Of a stretch of DNA of 64,000 nt, positions 35,774 through 45,037 are shown piece by piece. Below the pieces are notes generated by a model. That model was not told the origin of the DNA, made no database searches, and saw only the letters and a program-made list of their open reading frames with translations. Made by a program: the position numbers and the translations under genes. The DNA comes from Brevundimonas subvibrioides (GTDB lineage: Bacteria > Pseudomonadota > Alphaproteobacteria > Caulobacterales > Caulobacteraceae). The stretch is from positions 124,001 to 188,000 of the forward strand of contig NZ_NCEQ01000007.1 of the NCBI RefSeq assembly GCF_002280785.1, in the 5' to 3' direction. The stretch's first letter is position 1. Each line of letters opens with the position of its first letter.

Positions 35774-37579
35774 ATGTCACGTTATCTTCGCGGCGCAGCC
35801 TTGGCTGCGCTGACGCTCGCCGCATCCGCCGCGCTCGCCACCGCCGCCTCGGCCCAGTCCTACGGCCGTCTGGTCGTGCTGGGCGACTCGCTGAGCGACA
35901 ACGGCAACCTGTACCTGGCATCCGGCGGGACCCAGCCGCCATCGCCGCCCTATTTCCAGGGCCGGTTCTCCAACGGGCGCGTCTTCACGGAACTGCTGGG
36001 TTTCAATGCCGCCAACTTCAACGGTGCGGTCACCGGCAGCATCAACCTCGCCTACGGCGGGTCGCGGACCGATAACAACGTCGCCTTCCCGCCCGGCATG
36101 CGCCAGCAGCTGACGACCTATCTCGGTCGGGGCGGGGCGTTCGGCGCGAATGATCTGGTCAGCGTCCTGGGCGGCGCCAACAACATCTTCCAGGCGCTCC
36201 CGACCGCCGGCGTCAGCACCAACCCGGTTGCCGCCATCACCCCGACCCTGACGGCCGCCGTCGCGGACATGAATTTCCTGGTGAACGACATCGCCGGTCG
36301 TGGCGCGGGGACGATTCTCGTGACCAACCTGCCGCGACTGGGCATCACGCCTCAGTTCCGCACATCGCCGGCCGCGGCCCTGGCCGACTATGCCGGCTCG
36401 ACCTTCAACAGCAGCCTGCAGACGGCTCTGTTGACGACCGCCGCCGCCCGTCCAGGCACGAACATCATCCTGTTCGATCTGGCCAAGGTCAGCGATCTGC
36501 TGGCCTCCAGCCCCGGCCGGTTCGGCCTGAGCAACGTGACCGAGGCCTGCTTCAATGGCGTCACGGTCTGCGCCAATCCTGACTCCTACCTGTATTTCGA
36601 CGGCGTCCACCCGACGGCTGCCGGACACCGGCTGGTCGCCACCCTGTCCGGCGACTACCTCTACTATGGTGACCGGGCCGCAGGTTCGACCCTGCAGGGC
36701 GAGACCGCCTATCGTCACCGCGAAGACGCCCTGGACGCCGCCGGCGCCCGGATGTCAGGACACGCGCCCTGGACCGCGGGAACCTCGATCTCGATCGGCG
36801 GCCTCTATGACCGCTCCGAGACCGACGCGCGCGCTACGGTGGCCTCGGCCAAGTCCGATGGCTACGGCGCCCAGATGACGCTGGAGTCGGGCACAGAGAC
36901 GATGCGGTTCGGACTGACGGGAAGCTATCGCAACGCCGACGTCAGCGCCGGACCGACCAGCTTCGAACTGCAGACCCTGGCGCTGGACGCCGCTGCGGGC
37001 TGGCGGTCGGATGCGATGTTCATCAACGTCGCCGCCGGCTTCGCCAGTGATGACTACAACAACATCGAACGGGTCAGCGCCCTGGCGCCGATCATCCAGA
37101 CGGCGACCACGCGGGGCTTCAGCTCCGGCGCCCGCTTGCAGGGGGGGATGTGGTTCGATGCGGGCGGGATCGCCATCTCGCCGCGCGTGGCGGTGACCTA
37201 CGCCAACTCGGACGTCGACGGCTACATCGAGCAGGGGGCGGCGGCCTCCTACCAGTACCGTGACCGCTCGGTCAAAGGGATCACCGCCGAGGCCGTGTTG
37301 CGGGCCGAGGGCGACATGGGCGGCTTCGCCGTCTTCGTCGAGGGCGGCTATCGCGACAGCCTCGACGACAGCTCCGATGCCGTGCGGGTCGGGATCGCGG
37401 GCAACCCTGCCCAGGTCCTGTCGCGTCACTTCGACGACCCGTTCGGCGGCTCGGTCCTGGCCTCCGCCGGGCTGAGCGGGGATCTGGGCCCGCTCGAGGT
37501 CGAGATCGGCTATCGCGGCCGCTTCGGCGACCATGCCGACAGCCACATGGGCGGCATTACCCTGACCCTGCCGCTTTAG
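35774..37579 (+). CDS. GDSL-type esterase autotransporter
   Basis: 601 residues. A signal peptide of 28 residues ends at ASAQ. The passenger is a GDSL/SGNH lipase with block I VVLGDSLSDNGN (catalytic Ser39), block III GGANNIF and the catalytic Asp/His in DGVHPTAAGH near 276-279. From about residue 330 a 12-strand autotransporter beta-barrel follows, ending in ITLTLPL. This is the EstA architecture, with the esterase displayed at the outer surface. It has AGGAAG just upstream of ATG 35774. The protein likely hydrolyses ester lipids outside the cell. Confidence 0.92.
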   Translation: MSRYLRGAALAALTLAASAALATAASAQSYGRLVVLGDSLSDNGNLYLASGGTQPPSPPYFQGRFSNGRVFTELLGFNAANFNGAVTGSINLAYGGSRTDNNVAFPPGMRQQLTTYLGRGGAFGANDLVSVLGGANNIFQALPTAGVSTNPVAAITPTLTAAVADMNFLVNDIAGRGAGTILVTNLPRLGITPQFRTSPAAALADYAGSTFNSSLQTALLTTAAARPGTNIILFDLAKVSDLLASSPGRFGLSNVTEACFNGVTVCANPDSYLYFDGVHPTAAGHRLVATLSGDYLYYGDRAAGSTLQGETAYRHREDALDAAGARMSGHAPWTAGTSISIGGLYDRSETDARATVASAKSDGYGAQMTLESGTETMRFGLTGSYRNADVSAGPTSFELQTLALDAAAGWRSDAMFINVAAGFASDDYNNIERVSALAPIIQTATTRGFSSGARLQGGMWFDAGGIAISPRVAVTYANSDVDGYIEQGAAASYQYRDRSVKGITAEAVLRAEGDMGGFAVFVEGGYRDSLDDSSDAVRVGIAGNPAQVLSRHFDDPFGGSVLASAGLSGDLGPLEVEIGYRGRFGDHADSHMGGITLTLPL

Positions 37580-37815
37580 GCGACAGGACACAGACCCATA
37601 GCGAAGCGCGTCGGCCCGGCGGCCGGCGCGCTTTCGCTTGTTCGGTTCCGAGGGTGCGACGCCCTGTCGCCCCCAGGACGCAACACCCGCGCCCCAAAGT
37701 CGCCCCATGAATTGTTGATACGGACGCTCGCCGCAGCGTGTGCCGGTCCCGGTCCCGGACCCGCGCCCTCTGGCCTCCACTGCTTTCGCAAAAGCGCCAC
37801 CGAGCCGACGACCTC

Positions 37816-38424
37816 ATGCGCCGACTGTTTCCGACCGCCCGTGCCTTTGTGACCCACTCCGGCCAGACCGTCGCCCTGATCGGGGTCGCCGTTCTGGCCA
37901 TGGCCATGGCGCCCGCCGAGCGGGAACCCCGCGACCAGATCTTCGCCCTGCCGGAGCGGCCTCCGGTGACCGCCGTGGCCGAGCCCGCCGGGCCGCTGAC
38001 CCGACCGATAACCTTCGAGGAACCGGTGCGCGGCTTCGCCATCAACTCTCGTTTCGGCATGCGCCGGCTGGGCGGCGAACCGGGCGCCCGGATGCACAAG
38101 GGCGTGGATATCGCCGCGCCGCAGGGCACTTCGGTCTATTCTGCCGCCGAGGGAGAAATCGTCCGCATCGGCCGTCAGCCCGAGGGGTACGGCAACTTCA
38201 TCGAGATGCGCCACCCGAACGGCATGACGACGATGTACGCCCACCTGTCGCGGATCGATGTCGCATCGGGCGACCGGGTGCTGGCCGGCGAGCGGATCGG
38301 TCTCGTCGGTTCGACAGGCTATTCGACCGGCCCGCACCTGCATTTCGAAGTGCGTCGCGGCGGGTCGCAGGTGAACCCGTCCCGTGTCGTCGGTGAGACG
38401 TTCCAGGTCGTGGTCGCCGACTGA
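37816..38424 (+). CDS. M23-family peptidoglycan peptidase, membrane-anchored
   Basis: 202 residues. There is one N-terminal hydrophobic segment (TVALIGVAVLAMAMAP) acting as anchor or signal, then a Pro-rich linker and a complete LytM/M23 domain: zinc ligands in MHKGVDIAAP (HxxxD, near 94) and HLHFEVRRGG (HxH, near 174), with the catalytic YAHL in between. It cuts peptide cross-links in the cell wall, or it may activate an amidase. ATG 37816 is preferred over upstream in-frame codons because the segment before it has no conserved character. Confidence 0.88.
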   Translation: MRRLFPTARAFVTHSGQTVALIGVAVLAMAMAPAEREPRDQIFALPERPPVTAVAEPAGPLTRPITFEEPVRGFAINSRFGMRRLGGEPGARMHKGVDIAAPQGTSVYSAAEGEIVRIGRQPEGYGNFIEMRHPNGMTTMYAHLSRIDVASGDRVLAGERIGLVGSTGYSTGPHLHFEVRRGGSQVNPSRVVGETFQVVVAD

Positions 38425-38473
38425 TTCCGATACCGCTCTTCTCGTGACCGGGGCGTAACGGTCGCGACGTCGA

Positions 38474-38490
38474 TTACAGTTCCAATGTAA
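38474..38490. promoter_or_regulatory. Candidate operator TTACA-N7-TGTAA
   Basis: A perfect 5-bp inverted repeat with a 7-base spacer lies 47 bases upstream of the ABC exporter operon, inside its likely promoter. The regulator is unknown; a MarR- or TetR-type protein encoded elsewhere is possible. Confidence 0.4.
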
Positions 38491-38536
38491 AGTGTCCTTT
38501 GCTACCTCTAGGTCCGTAATCGACCAGGGGATGAAT

Positions 38537-39502
38537 ATGGCGGCCTTGACGCTCGAAGGCGTGAGCAAGCGCTACGGCGACTTTCAGGCGGTGAAGGACC
38601 TGAGTTTCGAGGTCCGGAAGGGCGCCATCTGCGGCTTCCTGGGCCCCAACGGCGCGGGCAAGACCTCGACCATCCGCATGATCCTGGGGCTCCAGGCCGC
38701 CTCCGCGGGCACGATCAACATCCTTGGCGCGTCCGACGGGCGCAAGGTGCGCGACCGGATCGGCTTCCTCCCGGAGGAACGCGGCCTCTACAAGAAGATG
38801 ACGCCGGTGGAGGCGATCGCCTTCTTCGGCTCGCTGAAGGGGCTGCCGACGCGCGAAGGCAAACGCCGCGCCCGTGAGATGCTGGAGGCCCAGGGCCTCG
38901 GCGCCTCGCAGAAGAAGAAGATGAAAGAGCTGTCCAAGGGGATGGCCCAGAAGGTCCAGCTGATCGCCTCGGTCGTGCATCGGCCCGAGTTCGTTATCCT
39001 GGACGAGCCGTTCAGCGGCCTCGATCCCGTCAACCAGCAGGGGCTGGAGGCGGTGATCCGCGACCTGGCCGCCAATGGGGCGACCGTCCTGTTCTCCACC
39101 CATGTGATGCAGCACGCGGAACGGCTGTGTGACCAGGTCGTGCTGATGGCGCGGGGCCGCAAGGCCTTCGACGGCACGGTGACCGAGGCGCGGGCGACCT
39201 CGCGCCGGTTCCTGGAGCTGGAAGGCGAGATCACCGCCGAGGCCGTGGCGGCCCTGCCGGGCGTGACCGGCGTCGAGGTCGTGTCGGACAACGGCGGCGT
39301 GAGGGTGCTGAAGGGCGCCCTCGCCAGTGGCGCCGGGGGTCAGGAGGCGCTGAAGACCGCCTTCATCAGCGGCCTGGATGTGCGCCGGTTCGAACTGAAG
39401 GAACCGACCCTGCATGACGCCTTCATCGACCTGACGGGCGACAGCCCCGACCAGGATCAGAGCGTGGCCCGACCTGCCGCCAAATCGGAGGTGAGCCAAT
39501 GA
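38537..39502 (+). CDS. ABC exporter ATPase, NatA-like
   Basis: 321 residues. Walker A GPNGAGKTS, a Q-loop region, signature LSKGMAQK (a slight variant of LSGGQ) and Walker B FVILDEPFSGLDP are present, followed by a C-terminal extension typical of NatA/CcmA-like ABC-2 exporters. ATG 38537 is spaced 6 bases from AGGGG, better than ATG 38531 which abuts it. It overlaps its permease gene by 4 bases. The substrate (for example Na+ or a drug) cannot be told. Confidence 0.9.
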   Translation: MAALTLEGVSKRYGDFQAVKDLSFEVRKGAICGFLGPNGAGKTSTIRMILGLQAASAGTINILGASDGRKVRDRIGFLPEERGLYKKMTPVEAIAFFGSLKGLPTREGKRRAREMLEAQGLGASQKKKMKELSKGMAQKVQLIASVVHRPEFVILDEPFSGLDPVNQQGLEAVIRDLAANGATVLFSTHVMQHAERLCDQVVLMARGRKAFDGTVTEARATSRRFLELEGEITAEAVAALPGVTGVEVVSDNGGVRVLKGALASGAGGQEALKTAFISGLDVRRFELKEPTLHDAFIDLTGDSPDQDQSVARPAAKSEVSQ

Positions 39503-40884
39503 ACCGTATCCTGCTGATCGCCCAGCGCGAGTTCCTCGCCTACGCCAAGACGGTCGGGTTCTGGCTGTCCTTGCTGGCCTTCCCCCTGTTCGCCGTGCTC
39601 GGCGGCGCCGTACCTTTGCTGATGCGCGGCGCCGATCCCGTGCGCGCCGTCGTCCTGATCGAGGAGGGCCCGGCCGCGACCGGCCTGGCCGCCGCTGTGA
39701 AGGGCGCTCTGGCCGCCGACGCCGAACGACAGGCGGAACGCGCCCGAGAAGCCGCCGAGAAGGCCGCGGCATCGTCCGGGGCGCCTCCCGGTGCGGCGGA
39801 GAGCGCGATCGCCTCCATGACCCGGTCGCGCATTCGGTTTGTCGACGCCCCCGGCGATCTGGCGGGTGCGGAGACCGGCGCGGCCCAGGAGGTCGTGGTG
39901 CGCCGCTATCTGACCGACGAGACGCCCAAGGAACAGAGGCTGGACGCCGTCGTCTTCCTCAGCCGTTCGGAACAGGGGCCCGCCGCCCGGGTCTGGGCGG
40001 CGCGGGCGACGGACGATACGGTCGAGGACTTCGTGAGCCGGGCGTTGCGTGACGAGAACCGTGACACCGTCCTGCGCGAGGCCGGGATCGACGCGGCCGT
40101 GGTTGAGCGGGCCGACGCCTTCCGGCCCGAGATCAACGTCTTCTCGCCGCGTTCGGCGGGGGGAGGGGAGGTGTCGTTCAAGGACCGCCTGCCCGGGATC
40201 ATCGGCCTGGCCTTCAGCTTCATCCTGTGGTCGCTGATCATCACCGGCGCCTCGATCCTGCTGAACAGCGTGATGGAGGAGAAGTCGAACAAGATCCTCG
40301 AGGTCCTGCTGTCGTCGGCTTCGGCGACGGAGATCCTGACCGGCAAGGTGCTGGGGGTCGCGATGCTGACCCTGTCGGTGCTGGTTGTCTGGGGCGGGAT
40401 CGGGGCCGTAGGGCTGATCACGGCGGCGCCGTCCGTCGCGGCGGATGTGGCCTCGGTGCTGATGACCGACGGGCTGATTTTCTACTTCATCGGCTACATC
40501 GTCGGCGGCTACCTGATGTACGCGGTGCTGTTCGCGGCCATCGGCGCCTTCTGCGAGACGCCGCGCGACGCCCAGACCCTGATGGGGCCGATCATGATGG
40601 TGCTGGTGGTGCCCTTGCTGGTCGTCCAGATGGCCCTGGTGAACCCGGATGCGCCGGCCGTGAAGTTCCTGTCCTGGGTGCCCTTCTTCACGCCCTTCCT
40701 GATGAGCGCGCGGGCGCCGTCGGGGCCGCCGCTGATCGAGATCATCGGCACGATGGCGGGGATGTTCGCGGTGGCCCTGCTGATGGTGTGGCTGGCCGGG
40801 CGGGCGTTCCGGGCCGGCGCCCTGTCGGACGTCAAGCTGAGCTGGAAGAGCTTCGGCCAGGCGATCAGCGGCGGGGGGCGGTAG
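39499..40884 (+). CDS. ABC-2 type permease, NatB-like
   Basis: 461 residues. One membrane helix near the N terminus (FWLSLLAFPLFAVLGGAV) is followed by a large extracytoplasmic domain of about 200 residues containing an Ala/Glu coiled segment, then five or more helices from about residue 230. The motif MEEKSNKILEVLLSSASATEILTGK is characteristic of NatB/YhaP-type permeases. It starts within the stop of the ATPase gene (ATGA). The two genes form an exporter operon. Confidence 0.9.
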   Translation: MNRILLIAQREFLAYAKTVGFWLSLLAFPLFAVLGGAVPLLMRGADPVRAVVLIEEGPAATGLAAAVKGALAADAERQAERAREAAEKAAASSGAPPGAAESAIASMTRSRIRFVDAPGDLAGAETGAAQEVVVRRYLTDETPKEQRLDAVVFLSRSEQGPAARVWAARATDDTVEDFVSRALRDENRDTVLREAGIDAAVVERADAFRPEINVFSPRSAGGGEVSFKDRLPGIIGLAFSFILWSLIITGASILLNSVMEEKSNKILEVLLSSASATEILTGKVLGVAMLTLSVLVVWGGIGAVGLITAAPSVAADVASVLMTDGLIFYFIGYIVGGYLMYAVLFAAIGAFCETPRDAQTLMGPIMMVLVVPLLVVQMALVNPDAPAVKFLSWVPFFTPFLMSARAPSGPPLIEIIGTMAGMFAVALLMVWLAGRAFRAGALSDVKLSWKSFGQAISGGGR

Positions 40885-40893
40885 AGCGGGAAG

Positions 40894-41042
40894 TCTCCCT
40901 CCCCCTGAGGGGGAGGGTCGTCGCGTAGCGACGGGGTGGGGGCGGCAGGGCGATCCAGACAGAGGCCCGGGGAGTTTTGCCTTGCCGCCCCCACCCGGTC
41001 TCCGCTGCGCTCCGACCACCCTCCCCAGACGGGGAGGGAGAA
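40894..41042. repeat. Palindromic repeat between convergent genes
   Basis: The arms CTCCCTCCCCCTGAGGGGGAGGG and CCACCCTCCCC-GGGGAGGGAG enclose inner arms GGGGTGGGGGCGGCAGG and CCGCCGCCCCC-like CCACCC. It lies between the permease end and the end of rpsU. It belongs to the same general family as the elements at 10498, 42113 and 46477. Confidence 0.6.
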
Positions 41043-41068
41043 GATCAAGCTGGAATCAAAAAGACCGC

Positions 41069-41096
41069 CCCGGTTTCCCGGGACGGCCTTTGAAAT
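41069..41096 (-). terminator. Terminator of rpsU
   Basis: The hairpin CCGTCCCGGGAAACCGGGGCGG (minus strand, imperfect stem) is followed by a short T-containing stretch (TCTTTTTGATT) read on the minus strand. It lies about 20 bases downstream of the rpsU stop. Confidence 0.55.
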
Positions 41097-41116
41097 CTTG
41101 AACTCCGGTCGCGGCC

Positions 41117-41365
41117 TTAGGCGCGCGGGACCCGGGGCTTCGGAGGCGGCAGCAGGCCTTCGCGCTGCATGCGCTTGCGGGCCAGTTTGCGGGCGCGACG
41201 AACGGCCTCGGCCTTCTGGCGGGCGCGCTTCTCCGAGGGCTTCTCGTAGTGCACGTGGCGCTTCATTTCACGGAAGCTGCCTTCGCGTTGCATCTTCTTC
41301 TTGAGGGCTTTCAGCGCTTGATCGACGTTATTATCGCGAACGAAAATCAAGGCGTGCGGATACAC
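41117..41365 (-). CDS. rpsU: 30S ribosomal protein S21
   Basis: 82 residues. The sequence has the unmistakable S21 core [22 protein letters not shown] and [35 protein letters not shown]21 helps mRNA recognition by the small subunit. The start is uncertain: GTG 41365 gives a VYPHAL extension, while TTG 41350 gives the more usual IFVRDNN beginning but lacks a visible ribosome-binding site. I use GTG. It is divergent from coq9. Confidence 0.93.
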   Translation of the reverse strand: MYPHALIFVRDNNVDQALKALKKKMQREGSFREMKRHVHYEKPSEKRARQKAEAVRRARKLARKRMQREGLLPPPKPRVPRA

Positions 41366-41445
41366 CAAGCCCCGCCCTCTGTCCAGATCGTCGCGGCGCT
41401 TCCGTGACGCTCGCGATCCCGCTGGGACAGGCGTATCATGGACAG

Positions 41446-42111
41446 ATGACCGATACCCCGCAGCTGTCGAATGCGCCCGAAGGCGACTGGGCCGATCGGA
41501 TGGAGCAGTCGGTGCTCGATTCGGCGCTGGGTCTGGCTCCACGGCTGGGCTGGAACGGGCAGATGGTGCGTGCGGCCTGCGAGGCGCAGGGCTTGAGCGA
41601 AGGCGATCAGGCGCTGTTGCTGCCCAACGGTGCGCGCGATCTGGCGGTCCTCTTGTGGCGGCGGCACGACGATCAGGCCCTGGCGGCGCTGGGTGATCCC
41701 GCCGCACTGAAGATCCGCGAGCGAATCGCCCGGGCCCTGGAGACGCGGCTGGAGGCCGCGATGGCGCATCCGGAAGCCGAGAAGCGGGCGGCGGGCTTTA
41801 TGGCCCTGCCGACCAATGCCGACCTGGTGCTGAGCCTGACCTGGGCGACGGCGGACCGGCTGTGGCGCTGGGCCGGGGATACGGCGACCGACTGGAACCA
41901 CTATTCGAAGCGGACCATCCTGTCGGGCATCCTGGTCCCGGCGATGACGCTGCGGCTGTTCGACGGCAAGGACGCGGCGGACGCGTTCGTCGCCGCCCGG
42001 ATCGAAAACGTCATGGCCTTCGAGAAGTGGAAGGCCGGCAAGGACTTCGACGCGCCGGTGCGGCGGGTCACCGAGATGCTGAGCCGGTTGCGGTATCCGC
42101 AGCGGACGTAA
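41446..42111 (+). CDS. COQ9 family protein
   Basis: 221 residues. It matches the COQ9 family: [32 protein letters not shown] at the N terminus, a TetR-like helical fold, and the conserved [31 protein letters not shown] near 135-170. COQ9 binds lipid and delivers ubiquinone intermediates to hydroxylases. ATG 41446 is preferred over an in-frame codon 42 bases upstream. It fits with ubiX at 45.5 kb, although the two are not in one operon. Confidence 0.88.
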   Translation: MTDTPQLSNAPEGDWADRMEQSVLDSALGLAPRLGWNGQMVRAACEAQGLSEGDQALLLPNGARDLAVLLWRRHDDQALAALGDPAALKIRERIARALETRLEAAMAHPEAEKRAAGFMALPTNADLVLSLTWATADRLWRWAGDTATDWNHYSKRTILSGILVPAMTLRLFDGKDAADAFVAARIENVMAFEKWKAGKDFDAPVRRVTEMLSRLRYPQRT

Positions 42112-42112
42112 C

Positions 42113-42281
42113 CCTCGCCCGGTGGGAGAGGGCTTGAGGCTCGCAGAGCGAAGCGATGCGCCAGCCGAAAGGGTGAGGGTCGTGCCCTTACCGGTTAGCG
42201 CCAGCCCCTCACCCTTTCGCGCCAGTCTGATCGCCTGACGGCTCTCAGGCGCTCAAGCCCTCTCCCTCTGGGAGAGGGAGA
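42113..42281. repeat. Palindromic repeat between coq9 and purK
   Basis: The outer arms GGGAGAGGGCTTGAG and CTCAAGCCCTCTCCC pair perfectly, and the inner arms AAAGGGTGAGGG and CCCTCACCCTTT also pair perfectly. It lies between converging genes and could fold into a long hairpin in either transcript. Confidence 0.7.
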
Positions 42282-42282
42282 A

Positions 42283-43383
42283 TTAGAGCGGCCGCACCTT
42301 GTTCACATGCGCCATCTTGCGGCCGGGGCGGGCCTCGGCCTTGCCGTAGAGGTGGAGGCGCTGGTCGGGCTTCGCCGCCAGCCTGGACCACTGCTCGACC
42401 TCGTCGCCCAGCAGGTTGGTCATCTCGACCCGGGCGTGGGCCTTCGTCGGTCCAAGCGGCCAGCCGGCGATGGCGCGGATGTGCTGTTCGAACTGGTCGC
42501 AGACGCAGCCGTCCTGGGTCCAGTGGCCGGTGTTGTGGACGCGAGGGGCGATCTCGTTGACCAGCAGCTCGCCGTTCCCGAGGTCGAACAGCTCGATGCC
42601 GATGACGCCGACGTAGGCGAGGCCGTCGAGGATGGCGGCGGCAATGGCGCGGGCGCGTTTCTCCGTCCTGGCGTCGACCTTCGCCGGGGCGTTGGTGGTG
42701 CGCAGGACGCCGCCGGCGTGCCTGTTCTCGCCCAGCGGATAGACGGCCACGGCGCCGTCCCGGCCCCGGGCGGCGATGATCGACAGTTCACGCGTGAAGG
42801 CGGCCCTGGCTTCGAGGATGGCGGGGCGCCCGCTGAGTTCGGCGAGGGCGGCCTCGGCCTGTTTCGGAGAATTGATCCAGACCTGGCCCTTGCCGTCGTA
42901 GCCGTCGCGGCGGGTCTTGAGCAGGGCGGGCGTGCCCAGGGTCTCGATCGCGGCGGTCAGGTCGTCGAGGCTGTCGACGGGGGCGAACGCGACCGTCGTG
43001 GCGCCGACGGCGTTGAGGAAGGTCTTTTCGTCGACCCGGTCCTGGGCCACGGCGAGGGCGGTGGGGCCGGGGGCGACGAGGGCGCCGGCCTCGGCCAGAC
43101 GCTCGACCGAGGCGGCGGGGACGTTCTCGAACTCGAAGGTGACGACGTCGCAGACGCGACCGAAGACGGTCAGGGCCGTCGGGTCGTCATAGGCGGCGAC
43201 GATCTGGCCGCGCGAGACGCGACCGGCGGGGCTGTTCTCTTCGGGATCGAGGATGACCACGTCGAAGCCAAGGCGCGAGGCGGCCTGCGACAGCATCCGG
43301 CCCAGCTGGCCGCCGCCGAGGATGCCGATGGTCGAGCCGGGCGCGAGAGGGGCGGGCAGGGCTGTGTCAGACAGAACGGGCAC
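42283..43383 (-). CDS. purK: N5-carboxyaminoimidazole ribonucleotide synthase
   Basis: 366 residues. An ATP-grasp enzyme: [20 protein letters not shown] at the N terminus, [22 protein letters not shown] for ATP binding and [17 protein letters not shown] with metal-binding residues. It converts AIR, bicarbonate and ATP to N5-CAIR in purine synthesis. The start is GTG 43383, immediately after the purE stop, so the two form a translationally linked operon. Confidence 0.97.
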   Translation of the reverse strand: MPVLSDTALPAPLAPGSTIGILGGGQLGRMLSQAASRLGFDVVILDPEENSPAGRVSRGQIVAAYDDPTALTVFGRVCDVVTFEFENVPAASVERLAEAGALVAPGPTALAVAQDRVDEKTFLNAVGATTVAFAPVDSLDDLTAAIETLGTPALLKTRRDGYDGKGQVWINSPKQAEAALAELSGRPAILEARAAFTRELSIIAARGRDGAVAVYPLGENRHAGGVLRTTNAPAKVDARTEKRARAIAAAILDGLAYVGVIGIELFDLGNGELLVNEIAPRVHNTGHWTQDGCVCDQFEQHIRAIAGWPLGPTKAHARVEMTNLLGDEVEQWSRLAAKPDQRLHLYGKAEARPGRKMAHVNKVRPL

Positions 43384-43875
43384 TCAGTCTTCGACCGTCT
43401 CGTGGACCGACTCGGTCTGGGCCTCGCGGAAGGCGTCGAGGCGGCCGGCCAGGGTCTCGTCGGACAGGGCCAGGATCTGGGCGGCGAGGATGCCGGCATT
43501 CTTGGCCCCTGCGTCGCCGATGGCCAGGGTGGCGACGGGGACGCCGCCGGGCATCTGGACGATGGAGAGGAGGCTATCGAGGCCCTTCAGCGCCTTCGAC
43601 TGCACCGGCACGCCCAGCACGGGCAGCGGCGTCATCGAGGCGGCCATGCCGGGCAGGTGGGCGGCCCCGCCGGCCCCGGCGATGATGACCTTGAATCCGG
43701 CCGCCCTGGCCCCGTTGGCGAAGTCGAACAGGCGTTGCGGCGTGCGGTGGGCCGAGACGACGCGGGCGTCCCAGGCGACCCCCAGCCGGTCGAGCATGTC
43801 GGCCGCGTGCTTCATGGTGGGCCAGTCCGAGCGGCTGCCCATGATGATCGCCACCGGGGGGGTCGTCGTCGCCAT
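43384..43875 (-). CDS. purE: N5-CAIR mutase, class I PurE
   Basis: 163 residues, the normal class I length. The active-site segments are clear: [25 protein letters not shown] with the catalytic His, and [12 protein letters not shown]. The enzyme moves the carboxyl group of N5-CAIR to make CAIR. It is upstream of purK with no gap, as in most purEK operons. Confidence 0.97.
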   Translation of the reverse strand: MATTTPPVAIIMGSRSDWPTMKHAADMLDRLGVAWDARVVSAHRTPQRLFDFANGARAAGFKVIIAGAGGAAHLPGMAASMTPLPVLGVPVQSKALKGLDSLLSIVQMPGGVPVATLAIGDAGAKNAGILAAQILALSDETLAGRLDAFREAQTESVHETVED

Positions 43876-43998
43876 GCGTCACGGAGCCTTGCGAGGAAAG
43901 CGGCCGGTTACAGCACGCGCGTTGCGCCCGCAACCAAGGGCGTTAGCTTGGGCGCAGGAGGCGCCCGTATTGAGTCGCGCCCGGAGTGGCTTCTCGAC

Positions 43999-44586
43999 GT
44001 GACCGACGCGCCGAACATCGATGAGATCGTCGACCCGGGCCTGGACCCTGTGGCCGAGATCGCCCGGCTGCGCGCCGAGGTGGCGGCCCTGACCGCGCGC
44101 GCCGAGGCGGCCGAGGCGGCGGCGGAACACGACGTCCTGACCCCGGTGCTGAACCGACGCGGCTTCGCGGCGGCGATGGTGCGGACCATGGCCTACTGCA
44201 GCCGGTACAAGGTGCCGGCGGTGCTGCTGTATCTGGATCTCGACGGGTTCAAGGCGGTCAACGACTCGCTCGGCCATGCAGCGGGGGATGCCGCCCTGGT
44301 GCGGGTCGCCGAGCTGCTGCTGGAGAATGTGCGGGCGACGGACGCGGTCGGCCGGCTGGGCGGGGACGAGTTCGGCGTGCTGCTGCTGAACTCGGGGCTG
44401 GAGGCCGGGCGCGAGAAGGCGGCGGGGCTGAAGGCGGCGCTGGAAGGGGCCGAGTTCACCTGGGAGGGGGCGGCAGCGTCGCTGGGCGGATCGTTCGGGG
44501 TGCGGGCCTTCGCCGGCCAGGCGGACGTCGAGACCTGGCTGGCCGAGGCCGACGCCGCGATGTGGGTCCGAAAGCGCGGAAGATAA
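43999..44586 (+). CDS. Small GGDEF diguanylate cyclase
   Basis: 195 residues. A short coiled coil ([26 protein letters not shown], about 15-42) leads straight into a GGDEF domain with the catalytic GGDEF near residue 120, and conserved [10 protein letters not shown] and [16 protein letters not shown] segments. No sensor domain is present and I see no clear RxxD inhibitory site. It should make cyclic di-GMP from GTP. The start is GTG 43999; it has no strong ribosome-binding site, so the start is less certain. It is divergent from purE. Confidence 0.85.
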   Translation: MTDAPNIDEIVDPGLDPVAEIARLRAEVAALTARAEAAEAAAEHDVLTPVLNRRGFAAAMVRTMAYCSRYKVPAVLLYLDLDGFKAVNDSLGHAAGDAALVRVAELLLENVRATDAVGRLGGDEFGVLLLNSGLEAGREKAAGLKAALEGAEFTWEGAAASLGGSFGVRAFAGQADVETWLAEADAAMWVRKRGR

Positions 44587-44607
44587 GTCTTAAAAACAAT
44601 GACTTAT
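44583..44607. repeat. Inverted repeat at the end of the GGDEF gene
   Basis: ATAAGTC and GACTTAT form a perfect 7-bp inverted repeat with an 11-base A-rich spacer; the left arm overlaps the stop codon. It may be a weak terminator or a binding site. Confidence 0.45.
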
Positions 44608-44651
44608 ACGGGGTTTCGCAAGCGACGCTAAAGGTTGCGGGCTCCGCAGAC

Positions 44652-44738
44652 TGGACTCTGAAAAAACCGAGTCCAAAGAGTGCAATCCATTGAATTCTCA
44701 CAACTCTGCTTGCACTTTTTTGGACTCATAGAGTCCAA
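44652..44738. repeat. Long nested inverted repeat with four GANTC sites
   Basis: The left arm (44652-44685) and right arm (44710-44738) are inverted copies: TGGACTCT, GAGTCCAAA and GTGCAA in the left correspond to TTGCAC, TTTGGACTC and GAGTCCAA in the right, around a 24-base centre. Each arm itself contains an inner GGACTC/GAGTCC palindrome. Four GANTC sites fall within this stretch. It is clearly A+T-richer than its surroundings. Confidence 0.75.
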
Positions 44739-44773
44739 CGGATTTCCCTCTCCTGATGGGAGAAGGGAAGGGA

Positions 44774-44998
44774 TCAGGCGATGATGTCCGGCAGGATGCG
44801 GCTTTCGATCTTCACGATCTCGTCGCGCAGCGACAGCTTCTTGCGCTTCAGGCGGGCGATCAGGAGCTGGTCCGGAATCGGCATGTGCGACAAGGCGTCG
44901 ATCGAGGCTTCGAGGTCGGCGTGTTCCAGCCGCAGGTCCTTGACCTGGGCGTGCAGGGCGATCTCGTCGTCGGTCAGAAAGGGTTGGTCGTCGTTCAT
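44774..44998 (-). CDS. DUF465/YdcH-like small protein
   Basis: 74 residues. Two helices with the DUF465 signature: LRLEHADLEASIDAL and a C-terminal LIARLKRKKLSLRDEIVKIE. The family is common in alphaproteobacteria and of unknown function; the fold is a short helical hairpin. ATG 44998 is used. It runs against the GGDEF gene, with the long inverted repeat between. A second family member lies at 46246. Confidence 0.85.
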   Translation of the reverse strand: MNDDQPFLTDDEIALHAQVKDLRLEHADLEASIDALSHMPIPDQLLIARLKRKKLSLRDEIVKIESRILPDIIA

Positions 44999-45037
44999 GC
45001 CGGTCCCCGCGAAGGCGGGCTTATAGCCGAGGCCGGG

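Noticed and set aside
42307..43998. Open frame antisense to purK and purE leading into the GGDEF gene
   Set aside because: The opposite strand carries intact purK and purE with all motifs; the antisense translation is Gly/Asp/Val-rich without domain structure.
44743..44769. Another full palindromic repeat copy
   Set aside because: Only a short imperfect hairpin (TTCCCTCTCC/GGGAGAAGGGAA) is present, too small to assign to the family with confidence.
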